Of a stretch of 64,000 nt of DNA, positions 18,451 to 27,702 are shown in pieces (the first letter of the stretch is position 1; every line of letters begins with the position of its first letter). Origin of the DNA: Mongoliitalea daihaiensis (GTDB taxonomy: Bacteria > Bacteroidota > Bacteroidia > Cytophagales > Cyclobacteriaceae); the NCBI RefSeq assembly GCF_021596945.1, contig NZ_CP063779.1, positions 1,773,592-1,837,591 of the forward strand, read 5' to 3'. Below the pieces are notes generated by a model. The model was not told where the DNA came from. It searched no databases and saw only the letters and a program-made list of their open reading frames with translations. The translations under genes were made by a program, and so were the position numbers.

Positions 18451-19296
18451 ATGTACAACATTCAAGAACTTTCGTTCAGTTACCACAAAAGGCGACCCTT
18501 GCTACAGGGAGTTACGCTTCAGCCAGAGGCTGGACAGGTGGTAGGCTTATTGGGTAAAAACGGTACAGGGAAATCTTCTCTGTTGCGATTGATGGCTGGT
18601 TTGCTTCGGCCAAAGCATGGTACACTTCAGTTTGATGGTGAAGATGTCTTTGAAAGAAATCCCGAGATATTGGCGCAACTCTTTTTTTTACCAGAGGAAT
18701 TTGACTTTCCAACAGGGTTGAAGGTGGCTGATTATTTTCGCGCTTTGGCTGATTTTTATCCTGCCTTTGATTGGGCAGCTTTTGAGCGATACAACCAAGA
18801 ATTTGAAGTGGAAATGCATAGGGCATTTGGCAATCTTTCTTTTGGTCAACGGAAAAAATCGCTGATTGCCTTTGCTTTGGCCTCCAATTGTCAGGTGATT
18901 TTGATGGATGAACCTACCAATGGCTTAGATATTCCGGCCAAAGCCACCTTTAGGAAATTGGTTGCCGGCGCAATGCGTGATGAGCAGCTGATGGTGATCA
19001 GTACGCATCAGGTGCGGGATTTGGAAAAGTTAATCGACCATCTCTGGATCATTGACCAAGGTCAGTTGAAATTGGATGCTTCGGTTGCTGCCTTGGAAGA
19101 GCAGTTTGAGTTTGCCTTTGCAAGCACCTTACCTTCAGATGCGATCTATAATGAAGCACAATTAGGTACAAACTTTTATATCGCTCCCCGAGTGCCTGGG
19201 AAAACACCTACTTCGGTCAACCTGGAATTGTTATTCAATGCAACTATCCTTGGGAAACTATCTTATTCATCTACCGCTAACCTTCAGAACTTATGA
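18451..19296 (+). CDS. ABC transporter ATP-binding protein
   Basis: A 281-residue cytoplasmic ATPase. The nucleotide-binding domain is complete: Walker A GKNGTGKS (35-42), signature LSFGQ (129-133), Walker B VILMDE (149-154), D-loop NGLD and switch His186 in STHQVRD. A C-terminal extension of about 80 residues follows. The usual LSGGQ is LSFGQ, as in many YtrB/CcmA-like exporters. The stop overlaps the permease start (ATGA), so the two are translationally coupled. With the GntR regulator downstream this is a YtrA-type operon; the transported substrate is unknown. Confidence 0.92.
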   Translation: MYNIQELSFSYHKRRPLLQGVTLQPEAGQVVGLLGKNGTGKSSLLRLMAGLLRPKHGTLQFDGEDVFERNPEILAQLFFLPEEFDFPTGLKVADYFRALADFYPAFDWAAFERYNQEFEVEMHRAFGNLSFGQRKKSLIAFALASNCQVILMDEPTNGLDIPAKATFRKLVAGAMRDEQLMVISTHQVRDLEKLIDHLWIIDQGQLKLDASVAALEEQFEFAFASTLPSDAIYNEAQLGTNFYIAPRVPGKTPTSVNLELLFNATILGKLSYSSTANLQNL

Positions 19297-20108
19297 AAAA
19301 ATATTTTGATTGGAATCGATTTGTCCGTTTAGCGAAGTTTGATTTTGTTCAGCGGAAAGGGTTTTATTTGGGACATCTACCCTTAATTTTTGCGTTGGTG
19401 TCTTTGATACATTTGCTTGCTTGGAATGTGTTCCGATTTTCAAGAGATTTTATTCCTACCAATAATTTAAAGATTACATTTTTTATTGGCCTGATACTAG
19501 CAACGATAGTGATTTCAGGAAATAGTTTTAGAGAGTTTTACAAGAAAGAAACTGCCTTACAGTTTTTAATGGTTCCAGCTTCAAGCTTTGAAAAGTTCTT
19601 CCTCAAATTACTTGTAGGTATTTTACCGGTTGTCCTATTCTATCCATTTGTTTATGATTGGGCCGTTGAGTTTTCAATTTTTCTCACAGTTTTTATTCAA
19701 AAATCAATATTAGGAAAAGTTGTAATAGTTGAAGAATATAGGCCAATAATCCAGCTTGGTAAAACCTTTACCAATCCTGTAGGTGGGCCATGGTGGGGGC
19801 CAATTTCCCTTATCACATTCTTATTTTTCTTTCCTCTGTATTTTTATTTGGGTGGATTGCTTTATCCCAAACGTCCCAAAATCTATAGCTTTATTACATT
19901 GCTTGCTTTTGGGCTCATATTGATAATGTTCGTAAGTTTATTTTCAGTTTCCTTAAAAACCCCCATTCCTTTCTTACTTAGCTACCCTGAATTGTCAGAG
20001 AGTACTCCGATGTCTTCATCGAGCTTAATTATGTTGGTTTTCTTCTGGTTGACTATTCCAGCCATGCTGTTTTTATCCTATTTCAAACTCAAAGAAAAGG
20101 AGGTCTAA
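19293..20108 (+). CDS. ABC transporter permease
   Basis: A 271-residue membrane protein with about six hydrophobic helices (for example LPLIFALVSLIHLLAWNVF, ITFFIGLILATIVISGNSF, LITFLFFFPLYFYLGGLLY and LIMLVFFWLTIPAMLFL). It begins inside the stop of the ATPase gene and lies 1 bp before the GntR gene. Its first cytoplasmic stretch (NRFVRLAKFDFVQRKGFY) resembles the start of ABC-2 type permeases. The substrate is not visible. Its last codons contain AGGAGG, which lies 6 bp before the GntR start. Confidence 0.82.
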   Translation: MKKYFDWNRFVRLAKFDFVQRKGFYLGHLPLIFALVSLIHLLAWNVFRFSRDFIPTNNLKITFFIGLILATIVISGNSFREFYKKETALQFLMVPASSFEKFFLKLLVGILPVVLFYPFVYDWAVEFSIFLTVFIQKSILGKVVIVEEYRPIIQLGKTFTNPVGGPWWGPISLITFLFFFPLYFYLGGLLYPKRPKIYSFITLLAFGLILIMFVSLFSVSLKTPIPFLLSYPELSESTPMSSSSLIMLVFFWLTIPAMLFLSYFKLKEKEV

Positions 20109-20109
20109 G

Positions 20110-20484
20110 ATGGAGTTTAGCGAACATAAAAATATCTTTCTCCAAATTGGAGATTGGGTCTATGAACAGATTCTCGATGGACGATTGCAGCCAGGAGATA
20201 AGTTGCCATCCGTACGGGAATTGGCAGTAGAATTGGAAGTCAATCGGAATACTGCCATGCGCACCTATCAGGTCTTGGAAGAACAAGGGATCTTGGAAAA
20301 TAAGCGGGGCATTGGTTTTTATGTGTCAGATACAGCACCAAAGGTTATTTTGCATAGACAGAAAAAGGAGTTTTTTGCAGAGGAACTCCCGTTATTGATC
20401 CAAAAAGTGAAGCTATTGAAGCTTACGAGCGAAGAACTCCAAGAATTGATTTTAACCATTCAACAAAACGACCATGAAAACTAG
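20110..20484 (+). CDS. GntR-family transcriptional regulator, YtrA subfamily
   Basis: A 124-residue DNA-binding protein: an N-terminal winged helix-turn-helix of GntR type (IYEQILDGRLQPGDKLPSVRELA pattern, then VNRNTAMRTYQVLEEQGIL) with only a short C-terminal helical tail. The small size and the ABC transporter neighbours mark the YtrA subfamily. It probably represses its own operon through the palindrome at 18411-18434. The start is preceded by AGGAGG at good spacing, which is unusual in this phylum but lies in the permease's coding sequence. The downstream small gene overlaps by 11 bp. Confidence 0.92.
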   Translation: MEFSEHKNIFLQIGDWVYEQILDGRLQPGDKLPSVRELAVELEVNRNTAMRTYQVLEEQGILENKRGIGFYVSDTAPKVILHRQKKEFFAEELPLLIQKVKLLKLTSEELQELILTIQQNDHEN

Positions 20485-20755
20485 CACACGAATTATACTG
20501 ATCTATTTTGCGGCATTCTTTTTTCTATTAGGGGGAAGCTTTATTTATAATGCTAACCAAGTAAAGAAAAATCCGCCTGAGGGAATGGAAGACTTTGAGT
20601 ATCTATTTAAATTTGAATATAATGAGACACTAGGAGATGAAGTGGATGGTGATGTATCCATGCCCGATGACACTGACAACATGTTTGTATCTCCCGATGG
20701 TGATGTTTCACTGCCCTCGCTTCCAAGTGATCCAAAGAAAAAGTCTGAGGATTAA
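20474..20755 (+). CDS. Small membrane-anchored acidic protein of unknown function
   Basis: A 93-residue protein with one N-terminal membrane segment (IILIYFAAFFFLLGGSFIY, residues 7-25) and a strongly acidic, probably disordered tail containing a repeated DGDVSMPDD / DGDVSLPSL element. The gene overlaps the GntR gene by 11 bp and is the last member of the ABC operon, so it may be an accessory subunit of the transporter. I do not recognise the family. A perfect palindrome lies 17 bp downstream. Confidence 0.75.
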   Translation: MKTSTRIILIYFAAFFFLLGGSFIYNANQVKKNPPEGMEDFEYLFKFEYNETLGDEVDGDVSMPDDTDNMFVSPDGDVSLPSLPSDPKKKSED

Positions 20756-20772
20756 CATGTCTTCTAGACCGA

Positions 20773-20806
20773 ACTTTTCCAAAGTTTTAAAACTTTGGAA
20801 AAGTTT
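20773..20806. repeat. 34-bp perfect palindrome
   Basis: Two 17-bp arms (AACTTTTCCAAAGTTTT and its exact complement) meet with no loop. It sits between the ABC operon and the DUF885 gene. No T run follows, so simple termination is not obvious. It resembles in build the TTTTAAAA-centred palindromes at 46733 and 55841, though the arm sequence differs. Confidence 0.8.
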
Positions 20807-20934
20807 ACCTTCTATCTTTTGCCTATCAAACCTGACCATCAATTCACTGGTAAAGGAATTGCCTCCATCCATCAGATATCGAGTAGACTTTTTGAGGTTT
20901 TGTGTTAACTTTCTTTCGTCTAATGCTGATTTCT

Positions 20935-22617
20935 ATGAAAAGAATCCTACTCTCCTTTGCCTTTATATGTTGTTTGCAGGTTGCCTCTGCTACTGAACTG
21001 TATCAACTGATCAGTACCTATCAAGCCGATGTCAGTGCACTGAACCGAAAGTACACGAACCAATTTTCAGATGAATATTTCCAGCGGTTCGACAAACTCT
21101 ATTCCGATTGGTTGAAGGTATTGGAAGGTTTACCTTATGACAGCTACTCCTTGGATGGGAAATTGGATTATCAGTTGCTTAAAAATCACCTGGAAAAGCA
21201 ACAGTATTTTCATCAAGCATCCTATGCTGAATTCAAGTCTATCGCTTCTGTGGTATCTTTTGCGAAACCCCTAGAATCATTTTACCAGCAACGAAGAGCC
21301 GCTATCAAGCCATCTTCCCAAGAATTGGCAGCGACCTTTGCTTCTGTAGAAAAGGACGTGAAACAAACTTGGGAACAAGCAAAGAAATCCAAACCTTACA
21401 CTTCTTGGCAGCAAGCAGAGTTAGCTGCTGCAGCGGTGGAATCCCTTAGACGTACGGTGGAGGAAGCATACAATTTTTATTACGACTATGATCCGGAATT
21501 TACCTGGTGGATGAAAAAGCCCATGGAAAATATGAATCAGGTGTTGAAGGGGTACAGTGCATTTCTCAAAAATCACTTTGAAAATACCATTGTCAAAGAT
21601 GATGGTTCGGGTATCATCGGTAAGCCCATTGGGAAGGTGAATATAGAAAAGGAATTGCAGTACAACATGATTCCTTACACTGCGGAAGAATTGATCAAGG
21701 AAGGAGAAAAGCAATACGCTTGGTGCGAGGCGGAAATGATCAAAGCTTCTGAGGAATTAGGCTTTGGAAAGGATTGGAAAAAGGCCTTGGAACATGTGAA
21801 AAATCTCTATGTTCCTGCGGGTGTTTGGCCAGGAATGGTGGTAGAAATGGCCGATGAGGCGATCGAGTTTATGGAGAAATACGATTTGCTGACGGTACCT
21901 GCCATGGCCAAGGAAACCTGGAGAACCACCATGATGTCCGCCGAGCGTCAAAAAGTTAGCCCTTTCTTCTTAGGAGGTGAAACAATCATCATTTCTTATC
22001 CTACTTCCGAAATGTCCCATGAAGATAAGATGATGAGTATGCGTGGCAATAATCCTCATTTTTCTCGAGCAGTGGTACACCACGAATTGATTCCAGGGCA
22101 CCACTTGCAGCAATTTATGAATCAACGGTACTTCCCTCATAGACGTATGTTCAATACCCCATTTTGGGTGGAAGGATGGACTCTATATTGGGAATTTAAT
22201 TTGTGGGACAAGGATTTCCCTCGGAATGCAGAAGACAGAATTGGGATGTTATTTTGGAGAATGCACCGGGCGGCCCGCATCGTTTTCTCCCTTAATTATC
22301 ACCTCAACCGTTGGACCCCACAGCAATGCATTGATTTCTTGGTGGATAAGGTTGGCCATGAGCGAGCCAATGCCGAGGCAGAAGTTCGCCGTTCTTTTGA
22401 GGGAAGTTATGGACCTTTGTACCAATTGGCTTATATGATTGGAGGTTTGCAGGTGTACAGCTTGCGTCAAGAGATGGTAGAAGGAGGAAAGATGAGCGAA
22501 AAAGAATTTCACGACTTCTTCATCACCCAAAACTATACCCCGATAGAATTGCTCAGGGCACGCATGAATGGGGATATTCCGAGGGATTTTAGGAGTGGGT
22601 GGAGGTTTTTGGATTGA
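20935..22617 (+). CDS. DUF885 family exported metallopeptidase-like protein
   Basis: A 560-residue protein with a signal peptide (MKRILLSFAFICCLQVASA), so it acts in the periplasm or outer membrane. The mostly helical chain carries HELIPGHHLQQF at residues 383-394, the HExxPGHH motif of the DUF885 family, where the His and Glu are expected zinc ligands and base. The ATG at 20935 was chosen because it puts the signal peptide at the N terminus. Substrate unknown. The next gene, DPP IV, is also an exported peptidase but is on the other strand. Confidence 0.87.
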   Translation: MKRILLSFAFICCLQVASATELYQLISTYQADVSALNRKYTNQFSDEYFQRFDKLYSDWLKVLEGLPYDSYSLDGKLDYQLLKNHLEKQQYFHQASYAEFKSIASVVSFAKPLESFYQQRRAAIKPSSQELAATFASVEKDVKQTWEQAKKSKPYTSWQQAELAAAAVESLRRTVEEAYNFYYDYDPEFTWWMKKPMENMNQVLKGYSAFLKNHFENTIVKDDGSGIIGKPIGKVNIEKELQYNMIPYTAEELIKEGEKQYAWCEAEMIKASEELGFGKDWKKALEHVKNLYVPAGVWPGMVVEMADEAIEFMEKYDLLTVPAMAKETWRTTMMSAERQKVSPFFLGGETIIISYPTSEMSHEDKMMSMRGNNPHFSRAVVHHELIPGHHLQQFMNQRYFPHRRMFNTPFWVEGWTLYWEFNLWDKDFPRNAEDRIGMLFWRMHRAARIVFSLNYHLNRWTPQQCIDFLVDKVGHERANAEAEVRRSFEGSYGPLYQLAYMIGGLQVYSLRQEMVEGGKMSEKEFHDFFITQNYTPIELLRARMNGDIPRDFRSGWRFLD

Positions 22618-22921
22618 AAGAATAATAGCCTTAACAAAAAATTAAAAGGGTGGAGACAGTCAATTCATCCATCTGAAGGGTTGACTTTTTACCCCAAATA
22701 AAATCCGGTGGAAGTTTCCTTAAATTTTCACCGCGAGATTTCAATAGGTTAAAAGCTAATCCCAAATGACCTCACCTCACAAAAAAAGACCTTCGAGATT
22801 ATGAATAAATCTCAAAGGTCTTCTTATTTGTCACGTCCTAAAATTTATTGACTCTTGCTTCTAGACTCTCATATCTCGCTTCTCGTCTCTAATCTCTTGC
22901 AGGCAAGTCTATCCCTCTCTC
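22618..22921. other. 304-bp gap between convergent genes
   Basis: It contains one terminator hairpin for the minus-strand DPP IV gene and a pyrimidine-rich stretch near 22860-22905 built on CTCGCTT/CTCGTCT words, similar to 59170-59195. No gene was seen. Confidence 0.5.
22781..22822 (-). terminator. Intrinsic terminator after DPP IV
   Basis: A 15-bp stem with one mismatch (AAGACCTT-C-GAGATT against AATCTC-A-AAGGTCTT) and a 7-nt loop. On the minus strand it is followed by a run of seven T residues. Confidence 0.8.
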
Positions 22922-25099
22922 CTACAGCTTCCTCTTGATAAAGTCAGTCATCAAGCTATACAAGTGCCAGGTGGTATTCCCACCATAGATACCGTGGTTT
23001 CGGTTCGGGTAATACATGGTTTCAAATTGCTTATCAGCTTTGATCAAGGCATCGACTAAATCTACTGCATTTTGATAGTGTACATTATCGTCTCCGGTGC
23101 CATGGATCAAGAGATAATTACCTTTGAGTTTATTTACATGGGTGATCGGGCTGTTATCATCGTATCCTGCCGCATTCAATTGTGGGGTTTGAAGGTATCG
23201 CTCTGTGTAGATGGTGTCATAGTACCTCCAAGTAGTAACAGGAGCGACGGCTATAGCGGCTTTGAATGCATCATTTCCGATCATCAATGCCAATGAAGAC
23301 ATGTAACCTCCATAAGACCAACCCCAAATTCCAATCCGCGAAGCGTCAATATATGGAAGTGACCCGAGGTATTTGGCTCCCGCAATCTGATCCTCCGTTT
23401 CGAGCTTGCCTAGATTAGCATAGGTTGCGTGCTTAAAGTCTCTACCTCTTCCACCGGTACCGCGGTTATCCACACAGACCACAATGTAGCCTTCCGCAGC
23501 CAAATGATGATGCCAAAAATCGCGGGTTCCTCCCCAAGAGTTCATGACATTCTGCGAACCAGGACCTCCATAGACATACATCAATACGGGATATTGTTTT
23601 GCTGGATCAAAATCCGAAGGCTTGATCATGTAACCATTCAAGGCTGTTCCCTCTACAGAGTTGAATGAAAAGAATTCCTTTTCTGCTAGTGCAAATCCAT
23701 TCAAACGCTCGCGCAACTCCCTGTTTTCCTCCAATGTTTTCACAGCTTTACCAGAAGCGTCAAAAAGCCGAACAGTCAGCGGGCTTGTAGCACTGGTATA
23801 ATTTGCGATGAAAAATTTAAAGTCCTTAGACATGTTGATGGAATGACTACCCTTTTCAGGAGTTAATATCTTCTTCCCTTTTCCATCCATACCAATGACA
23901 TACAAGTTGCGCTCAAGCGGTGATTGTTCGGTAGATACGTAGTAAATCTTTTTGCCTTTTTCATCCACACCTACCAAATTGCTTACTTCCCAAGTGCCGG
24001 ATGTAATCTGACGGATCAGCTTTCCTTCATTGTCGTGATGATAGATATGCTTGAAACCATCCTGCTCGGAAGTGCGAATAAAACCTTTATTCCCTTCCAA
24101 AAAGCGTAAGTCATCGTTATAATCCAAATCTACATAGGTTGCTGATTCTTCCCTTAAAATTAGTTTACTCTCACCAGTTTGCACATTTGCATAGAAGAGA
24201 TCCAGCTGATTTTGGAGACGGTTCATTCGGAGATAGGCAAGCGTGTTCGTATCATTGGTCCAATAAATGCGAGGTAAATAGATATCTGTTTCTGATCCTG
24301 CATCTACATCAACGGTGTTTTTGCTTGCCAAATCATACACATGAATACTCACCAGTGAATTTTTCTCTCCTGCTTTTGGGTATTTGAAGCGATAGTCTTC
24401 CGGATACAATTTTCCCCAAAGTTGCATATTGAATTCTGGAACATCGGTTTCGTCAAATCGGATAAAGGCGATTTTCTTTCCATCTTTTGACCAATCAAAG
24501 GCTTTTGACATAGAAAATTCCTCTTCATACACCCAATCAGCAGCTCCATTCAAAACATGGTTCCATTTGCCATCCTCGGTTACTTGTGTGACCACATTGG
24601 TCGCTAAGTTGACATAATAAAGGTTGTTGTCTTTGACAAAAGCTACTTTATCATTGTCCGGAGAAAGGGTAGCGTACATGATTTTTTCTCCATCCATCAA
24701 TCGCTGGGCAGTACCGGTTTTCAAATCTACTACATGGAATACTCCTTTGCTGGATCGGCGGTAGATGCTTTCCACTTCGGAAGCCACCAAGGCTTTGGAC
24801 TCATCCGAATTGAAGCTGTAGCTGCTAAAATTAATACCCAATGCGGCGCCATCAATCAATACAGCCTCCTCATTGCCAGTTGCTACATTTATTTTTACCA
24901 CTTTTGGTCCACCCGCCCCTCGCTGTAGGGAGGAGTAATACTGGCCATCTTTCATCCAGTTGATACCAAAGACGGACTTTTGGGAAAATACATTTGATTT
25001 AAATACATCTTCTAAGCTTACTTTTTTCTTGTCCTGTGCTTGAATTTGCCAAGAGAAAATCAAACATAACAGCAAGGCTGTCCATTTCAATCGAATCAT
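22922..25099 (-). CDS. Dipeptidyl peptidase IV (S9 family)
   Basis: Exported serine peptidase of 725 residues that removes N-terminal dipeptides, usually X-Pro. It has a signal peptide (cleavage near WQIQAQD), an N-terminal beta-propeller including the DPP IV substrate-anchoring Glu pair in YEEEFSMSKAFDW, and a C-terminal alpha/beta hydrolase domain. The nucleophile is Ser595 in GWSYGGY, the acid is in HGTGDDNVH and the base is His702 in NRNHGIYGG. Length and motifs are those of S9B enzymes found throughout Bacteroidota, where they act in peptide nutrition. It is monocistronic with its own terminator. Confidence 0.93.
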   Translation of the reverse strand: MIRLKWTALLLCLIFSWQIQAQDKKKVSLEDVFKSNVFSQKSVFGINWMKDGQYYSSLQRGAGGPKVVKINVATGNEEAVLIDGAALGINFSSYSFNSDESKALVASEVESIYRRSSKGVFHVVDLKTGTAQRLMDGEKIMYATLSPDNDKVAFVKDNNLYYVNLATNVVTQVTEDGKWNHVLNGAADWVYEEEFSMSKAFDWSKDGKKIAFIRFDETDVPEFNMQLWGKLYPEDYRFKYPKAGEKNSLVSIHVYDLASKNTVDVDAGSETDIYLPRIYWTNDTNTLAYLRMNRLQNQLDLFYANVQTGESKLILREESATYVDLDYNDDLRFLEGNKGFIRTSEQDGFKHIYHHDNEGKLIRQITSGTWEVSNLVGVDEKGKKIYYVSTEQSPLERNLYVIGMDGKGKKILTPEKGSHSINMSKDFKFFIANYTSATSPLTVRLFDASGKAVKTLEENRELRERLNGFALAEKEFFSFNSVEGTALNGYMIKPSDFDPAKQYPVLMYVYGGPGSQNVMNSWGGTRDFWHHHLAAEGYIVVCVDNRGTGGRGRDFKHATYANLGKLETEDQIAGAKYLGSLPYIDASRIGIWGWSYGGYMSSLALMIGNDAFKAAIAVAPVTTWRYYDTIYTERYLQTPQLNAAGYDDNSPITHVNKLKGNYLLIHGTGDDNVHYQNAVDLVDALIKADKQFETMYYPNRNHGIYGGNTTWHLYSLMTDFIKRKL

Positions 25100-25243
25100 A
25101 TATATGAAGGGTTTATTTCAGCAGGCTAAGTTAATCAAAAAGGATGGTTCGCAAAGGCGAAGCTGTTGAACGGAGATTTTTTGAACTAAAAGGATGGAAT
25201 TTTGCTGATTTTGTGCTAATTCGTAGTCAAATTCAATAGCCCT

Positions 25244-26227
25244 ATGAAGAAACGAATTGCCTTGGTTACTGGTGGATTCACTGGTGAGTCTGTGATTTCA
25301 CTCAAAAGTGCAGCGGTAGTAGATTCCATTCTTGACCGTTCCAAATATGAGGTTTTCAAAATCTTGATTTATCCAGGAGACTGGTATCATCAGACAGCGT
25401 CCGGAGAAAAAATTCCACTGGATCTCAATGATTTCTCCATCACTCTAGCCGGAGAAAAAATCAAATTTGATGGTGTTTTCAACATCCTCCATGGCTCTCC
25501 CGGAGAAGATGGAAAGTTGGCAGGCTATTTTGATATGATTGGGTTACCCTACACCACTTGTGGTGCTTTGACTTCTGCCATTACTATGAACAAAGGCTAT
25601 ACCAAGGCAATTGTGCAGGATATCCCCGATCTTTTTGTAGCGCGTTCTGTGCAGCTTTTTGAAAATACCGCTGAAAATGAGGCCTTGATTTTGAAAGAAT
25701 TGAGATTGCCACTTTTCATCAAGCCCAATAATGGTGGTAGCAGTATTGGCATGAGTAAAGTAAAAGTACCGCAAGAACTAGGAGAGGCTTTAGAAAAAGC
25801 ATTTGCAGAGGATTCTCAGGTATTGGTCGAAGAATTTATCTCAGGAAGAGAATTTTCCATTGGAGCTTTTCGATCCAAAGAGGAAATTACTGTACTTCCA
25901 GCTACAGAAATTGTCAGTAGCAAAGAATTTTTCGATTTTGAAGCTAAGTATCAACCTGGTATTACCGAAGAAATTACTCCCGGCCGCATGTCCGAAGAAG
26001 AGGTGTCTCGCGTCAAGCGAATTATCGAGCAAGTATATCAGAAGCTCAATTGCAAAGGTGCTGTCCGTGTGGATTATTTCTTGGAGTACGAAACAGGGAA
26101 GTTCTATTTTGTAGAAATCAACACGGTACCGGGACAGACTGAAACCAGTTTAATTTCCCAGCAAGTAAGAGCGATTGGCATGGAAGTTAGGGATTTTTAC
26201 AACCTGCTGATTGAAGAAATGTGGTAA
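25244..26227 (+). CDS. ddl: D-alanine--D-alanine ligase
   Basis: Cytoplasmic ATP-grasp enzyme that makes D-Ala-D-Ala for peptidoglycan. Its 327 residues match the family. Visible features: the N-terminal GGFTGESVISLKSA, LHGSPGEDGKLAGYF, the ATP-binding lid FIKPNNGGSSIGMSKV, and the metal-binding end RVDYFLEYETGKFYFVEINTVPG. The usual GGxSxEhxVS start reads GGFTGESVISLKS. A bidirectional terminator follows and separates it from the convergent metK. It stands alone, away from the usual mur cluster. Confidence 0.94.
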   Translation: MKKRIALVTGGFTGESVISLKSAAVVDSILDRSKYEVFKILIYPGDWYHQTASGEKIPLDLNDFSITLAGEKIKFDGVFNILHGSPGEDGKLAGYFDMIGLPYTTCGALTSAITMNKGYTKAIVQDIPDLFVARSVQLFENTAENEALILKELRLPLFIKPNNGGSSIGMSKVKVPQELGEALEKAFAEDSQVLVEEFISGREFSIGAFRSKEEITVLPATEIVSSKEFFDFEAKYQPGITEEITPGRMSEEEVSRVKRIIEQVYQKLNCKGAVRVDYFLEYETGKFYFVEINTVPGQTETSLISQQVRAIGMEVRDFYNLLIEEMW

Positions 26228-26256
26228 GATTTGAACTGATCTATTTTGAAAGGCAC

Positions 26257-26289
26257 AAAAAAAACGACTGATCGCTCAGTCGTTTTTTT
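26257..26289. terminator. Bidirectional terminator between ddl and metK
   Basis: A perfect stem built on ACGACTGA / TCAGTCGT with a 4-nt loop (TCGC) is flanked by A8 on the left and T7 on the right, so it can end transcription from both strands. Confidence 0.92.
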
Positions 26290-26290
26290 C

Positions 26291-27544
26291 TTAGAGTCCA
26301 AAAGACTTTTTAACTTTTTCTACGTAGTCCAGTTTTTCCCAGGTAAAGAGTTCTACATCCAGCGAAAGCTCTTTTCCATCAGGAGTTCTGAAAGTTTTGG
26401 TAACCACTTCCGGTTCTCTCCCCATGTGACCATAAGCGGCAGTTTCTTCATAGATTGGGTACCGCAATTTGAGGCGCTTTTCAATACTGTATGGTCTCAT
26501 ATCGAAGAGCTCGCTTACTTTCGCAGCGATTTCTCCATCACTCATGTTTACCTTAGCTGTACCATACGTGTTTACATAAATTCCCATTGGCTTAGCCACA
26601 CCAATAGCATAAGATACCTGAACCAACATTTCATCTGCAACACCAGCTGCTACCATGTTTTTGGCAATGTGACGGGTAGCATAAGCAGCGGATCGATCTA
26701 CTTTGGAAGGATCTTTTCCAGAAAATGCACCTCCACCGTGAGCACCTTTTCCGCCGTATGTATCAACGATGATTTTTCTACCAGTCAAACCCGTGTCACC
26801 GTGTGGTCCACCGATTACAAACTTACCGGTAGGGTTGATGTGATAGGTGATCTCATCTGTAAATAATGCTTGTATCTCAGGCTTCAATTGTGCTTTAACG
26901 CGGGGAATCAACAGGTTCACCATATCTTCCTTAATTTTTGCCAACATGGTAGGTTCATCCGCAAACTCATCATGCTGCGTCGAAATCACAATAGCATCGA
27001 TTCGTTGTGGCTGATTATTGTCAGCATACTCTATGGTGACTTGTGATTTTGAATCTGGCCTTAAGTAGGTGATTTCGTTGCTTTCTCTCCGCATTGCGGC
27101 TAATTCTCTCAAAATTCTATGAGAGAGATCCAAAGCTAAAGGCATGAAGTTTTCTGTTTCCTTGGTGGCATAGCCAAACATCATTCCTTGGTCACCTGCG
27201 CCCTGTTCCTCAGGGTTTTTCCTGTCCACTCCTTGGTTGATGTCAGGAGATTGTTCATGAATGGCAGACAATACACCGCAGGAGTTCCCGTCAAACATGT
27301 ATTCTCCCTTGGTATAACCAATGCGGTTGATGACCTGACGGGCTATTTGCTGCACGTCAAGATATGTCTCAGATTTTACTTCTCCTGCTAATACAACCTG
27401 ACCAGTGGTCACTAAGGTTTCGCACGCAACTTTGGATCTTGGATCAAAGGCTAAAAAATTATCGATCAGCGCATCTGAAATTTGGTCTGCTACTTTGTCA
27501 GGATGTCCTTCAGAAACTGATTCAGAAGTGAATAAATAAGGCAT
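26291..27544 (-). CDS. metK: S-adenosylmethionine synthetase
   Basis: Cytoplasmic enzyme forming S-adenosylmethionine from methionine and ATP. Its 417 residues are slightly longer than the E. coli enzyme, as usual in this phylum. The signatures are clear: [13 protein letters not shown] at the N terminus, the methionine-loop hexapeptide GAGDQG, and the glycine-rich [19 protein letters not shown]. It is convergent with ddl and divergent from purM. No SAM riboswitch fold was recognised in the 158-bp upstream gap. Confidence 0.97.
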   Translation of the reverse strand: MPYLFTSESVSEGHPDKVADQISDALIDNFLAFDPRSKVACETLVTTGQVVLAGEVKSETYLDVQQIARQVINRIGYTKGEYMFDGNSCGVLSAIHEQSPDINQGVDRKNPEEQGAGDQGMMFGYATKETENFMPLALDLSHRILRELAAMRRESNEITYLRPDSKSQVTIEYADNNQPQRIDAIVISTQHDEFADEPTMLAKIKEDMVNLLIPRVKAQLKPEIQALFTDEITYHINPTGKFVIGGPHGDTGLTGRKIIVDTYGGKGAHGGGAFSGKDPSKVDRSAAYATRHIAKNMVAAGVADEMLVQVSYAIGVAKPMGIYVNTYGTAKVNMSDGEIAAKVSELFDMRPYSIEKRLKLRYPIYEETAAYGHMGREPEVVTKTFRTPDGKELSLDVELFTWEKLDYVEKVKKSFGL

Positions 27545-27668
27545 ATGGTCAATTATTGAATACTTGTTAAATAAGTTTGTAAAAATACGGCTTCCTTTCG
27601 AATTAGAAAATTAAATCGCTTCAATTGTAATCTTTCAATTGCCAGCCTGATATTCCCCTCAATATCCT

Positions 27669-27676
27669 TAACTTTG
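27669..27676 (+). promoter_or_regulatory. Candidate purM promoter, -7 box
   Basis: TAACTTTG matches TAnnTTTG and ends 26 bp before the purM start, giving a leader of about 20 nt. No -33 box at normal spacing was clear. Confidence 0.42.
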
Positions 27677-27702
27677 TTAATTAAAACCAACTTCCATCCC
27701 TC

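Noticed and set aside
20097-20112. AGGAGG just before the GntR start as a used Shine-Dalgarno site
   Set aside because: Such sites are rare in this phylum and the bases are needed to encode the permease's KEKEV end, so it may be chance. Noted in the gene entry only.
26246-26866. 206-codon frame on the plus strand opposite metK
   Set aside because: It begins in the ddl terminator region and reads antisense through conserved metK codons. No recognisable domain.
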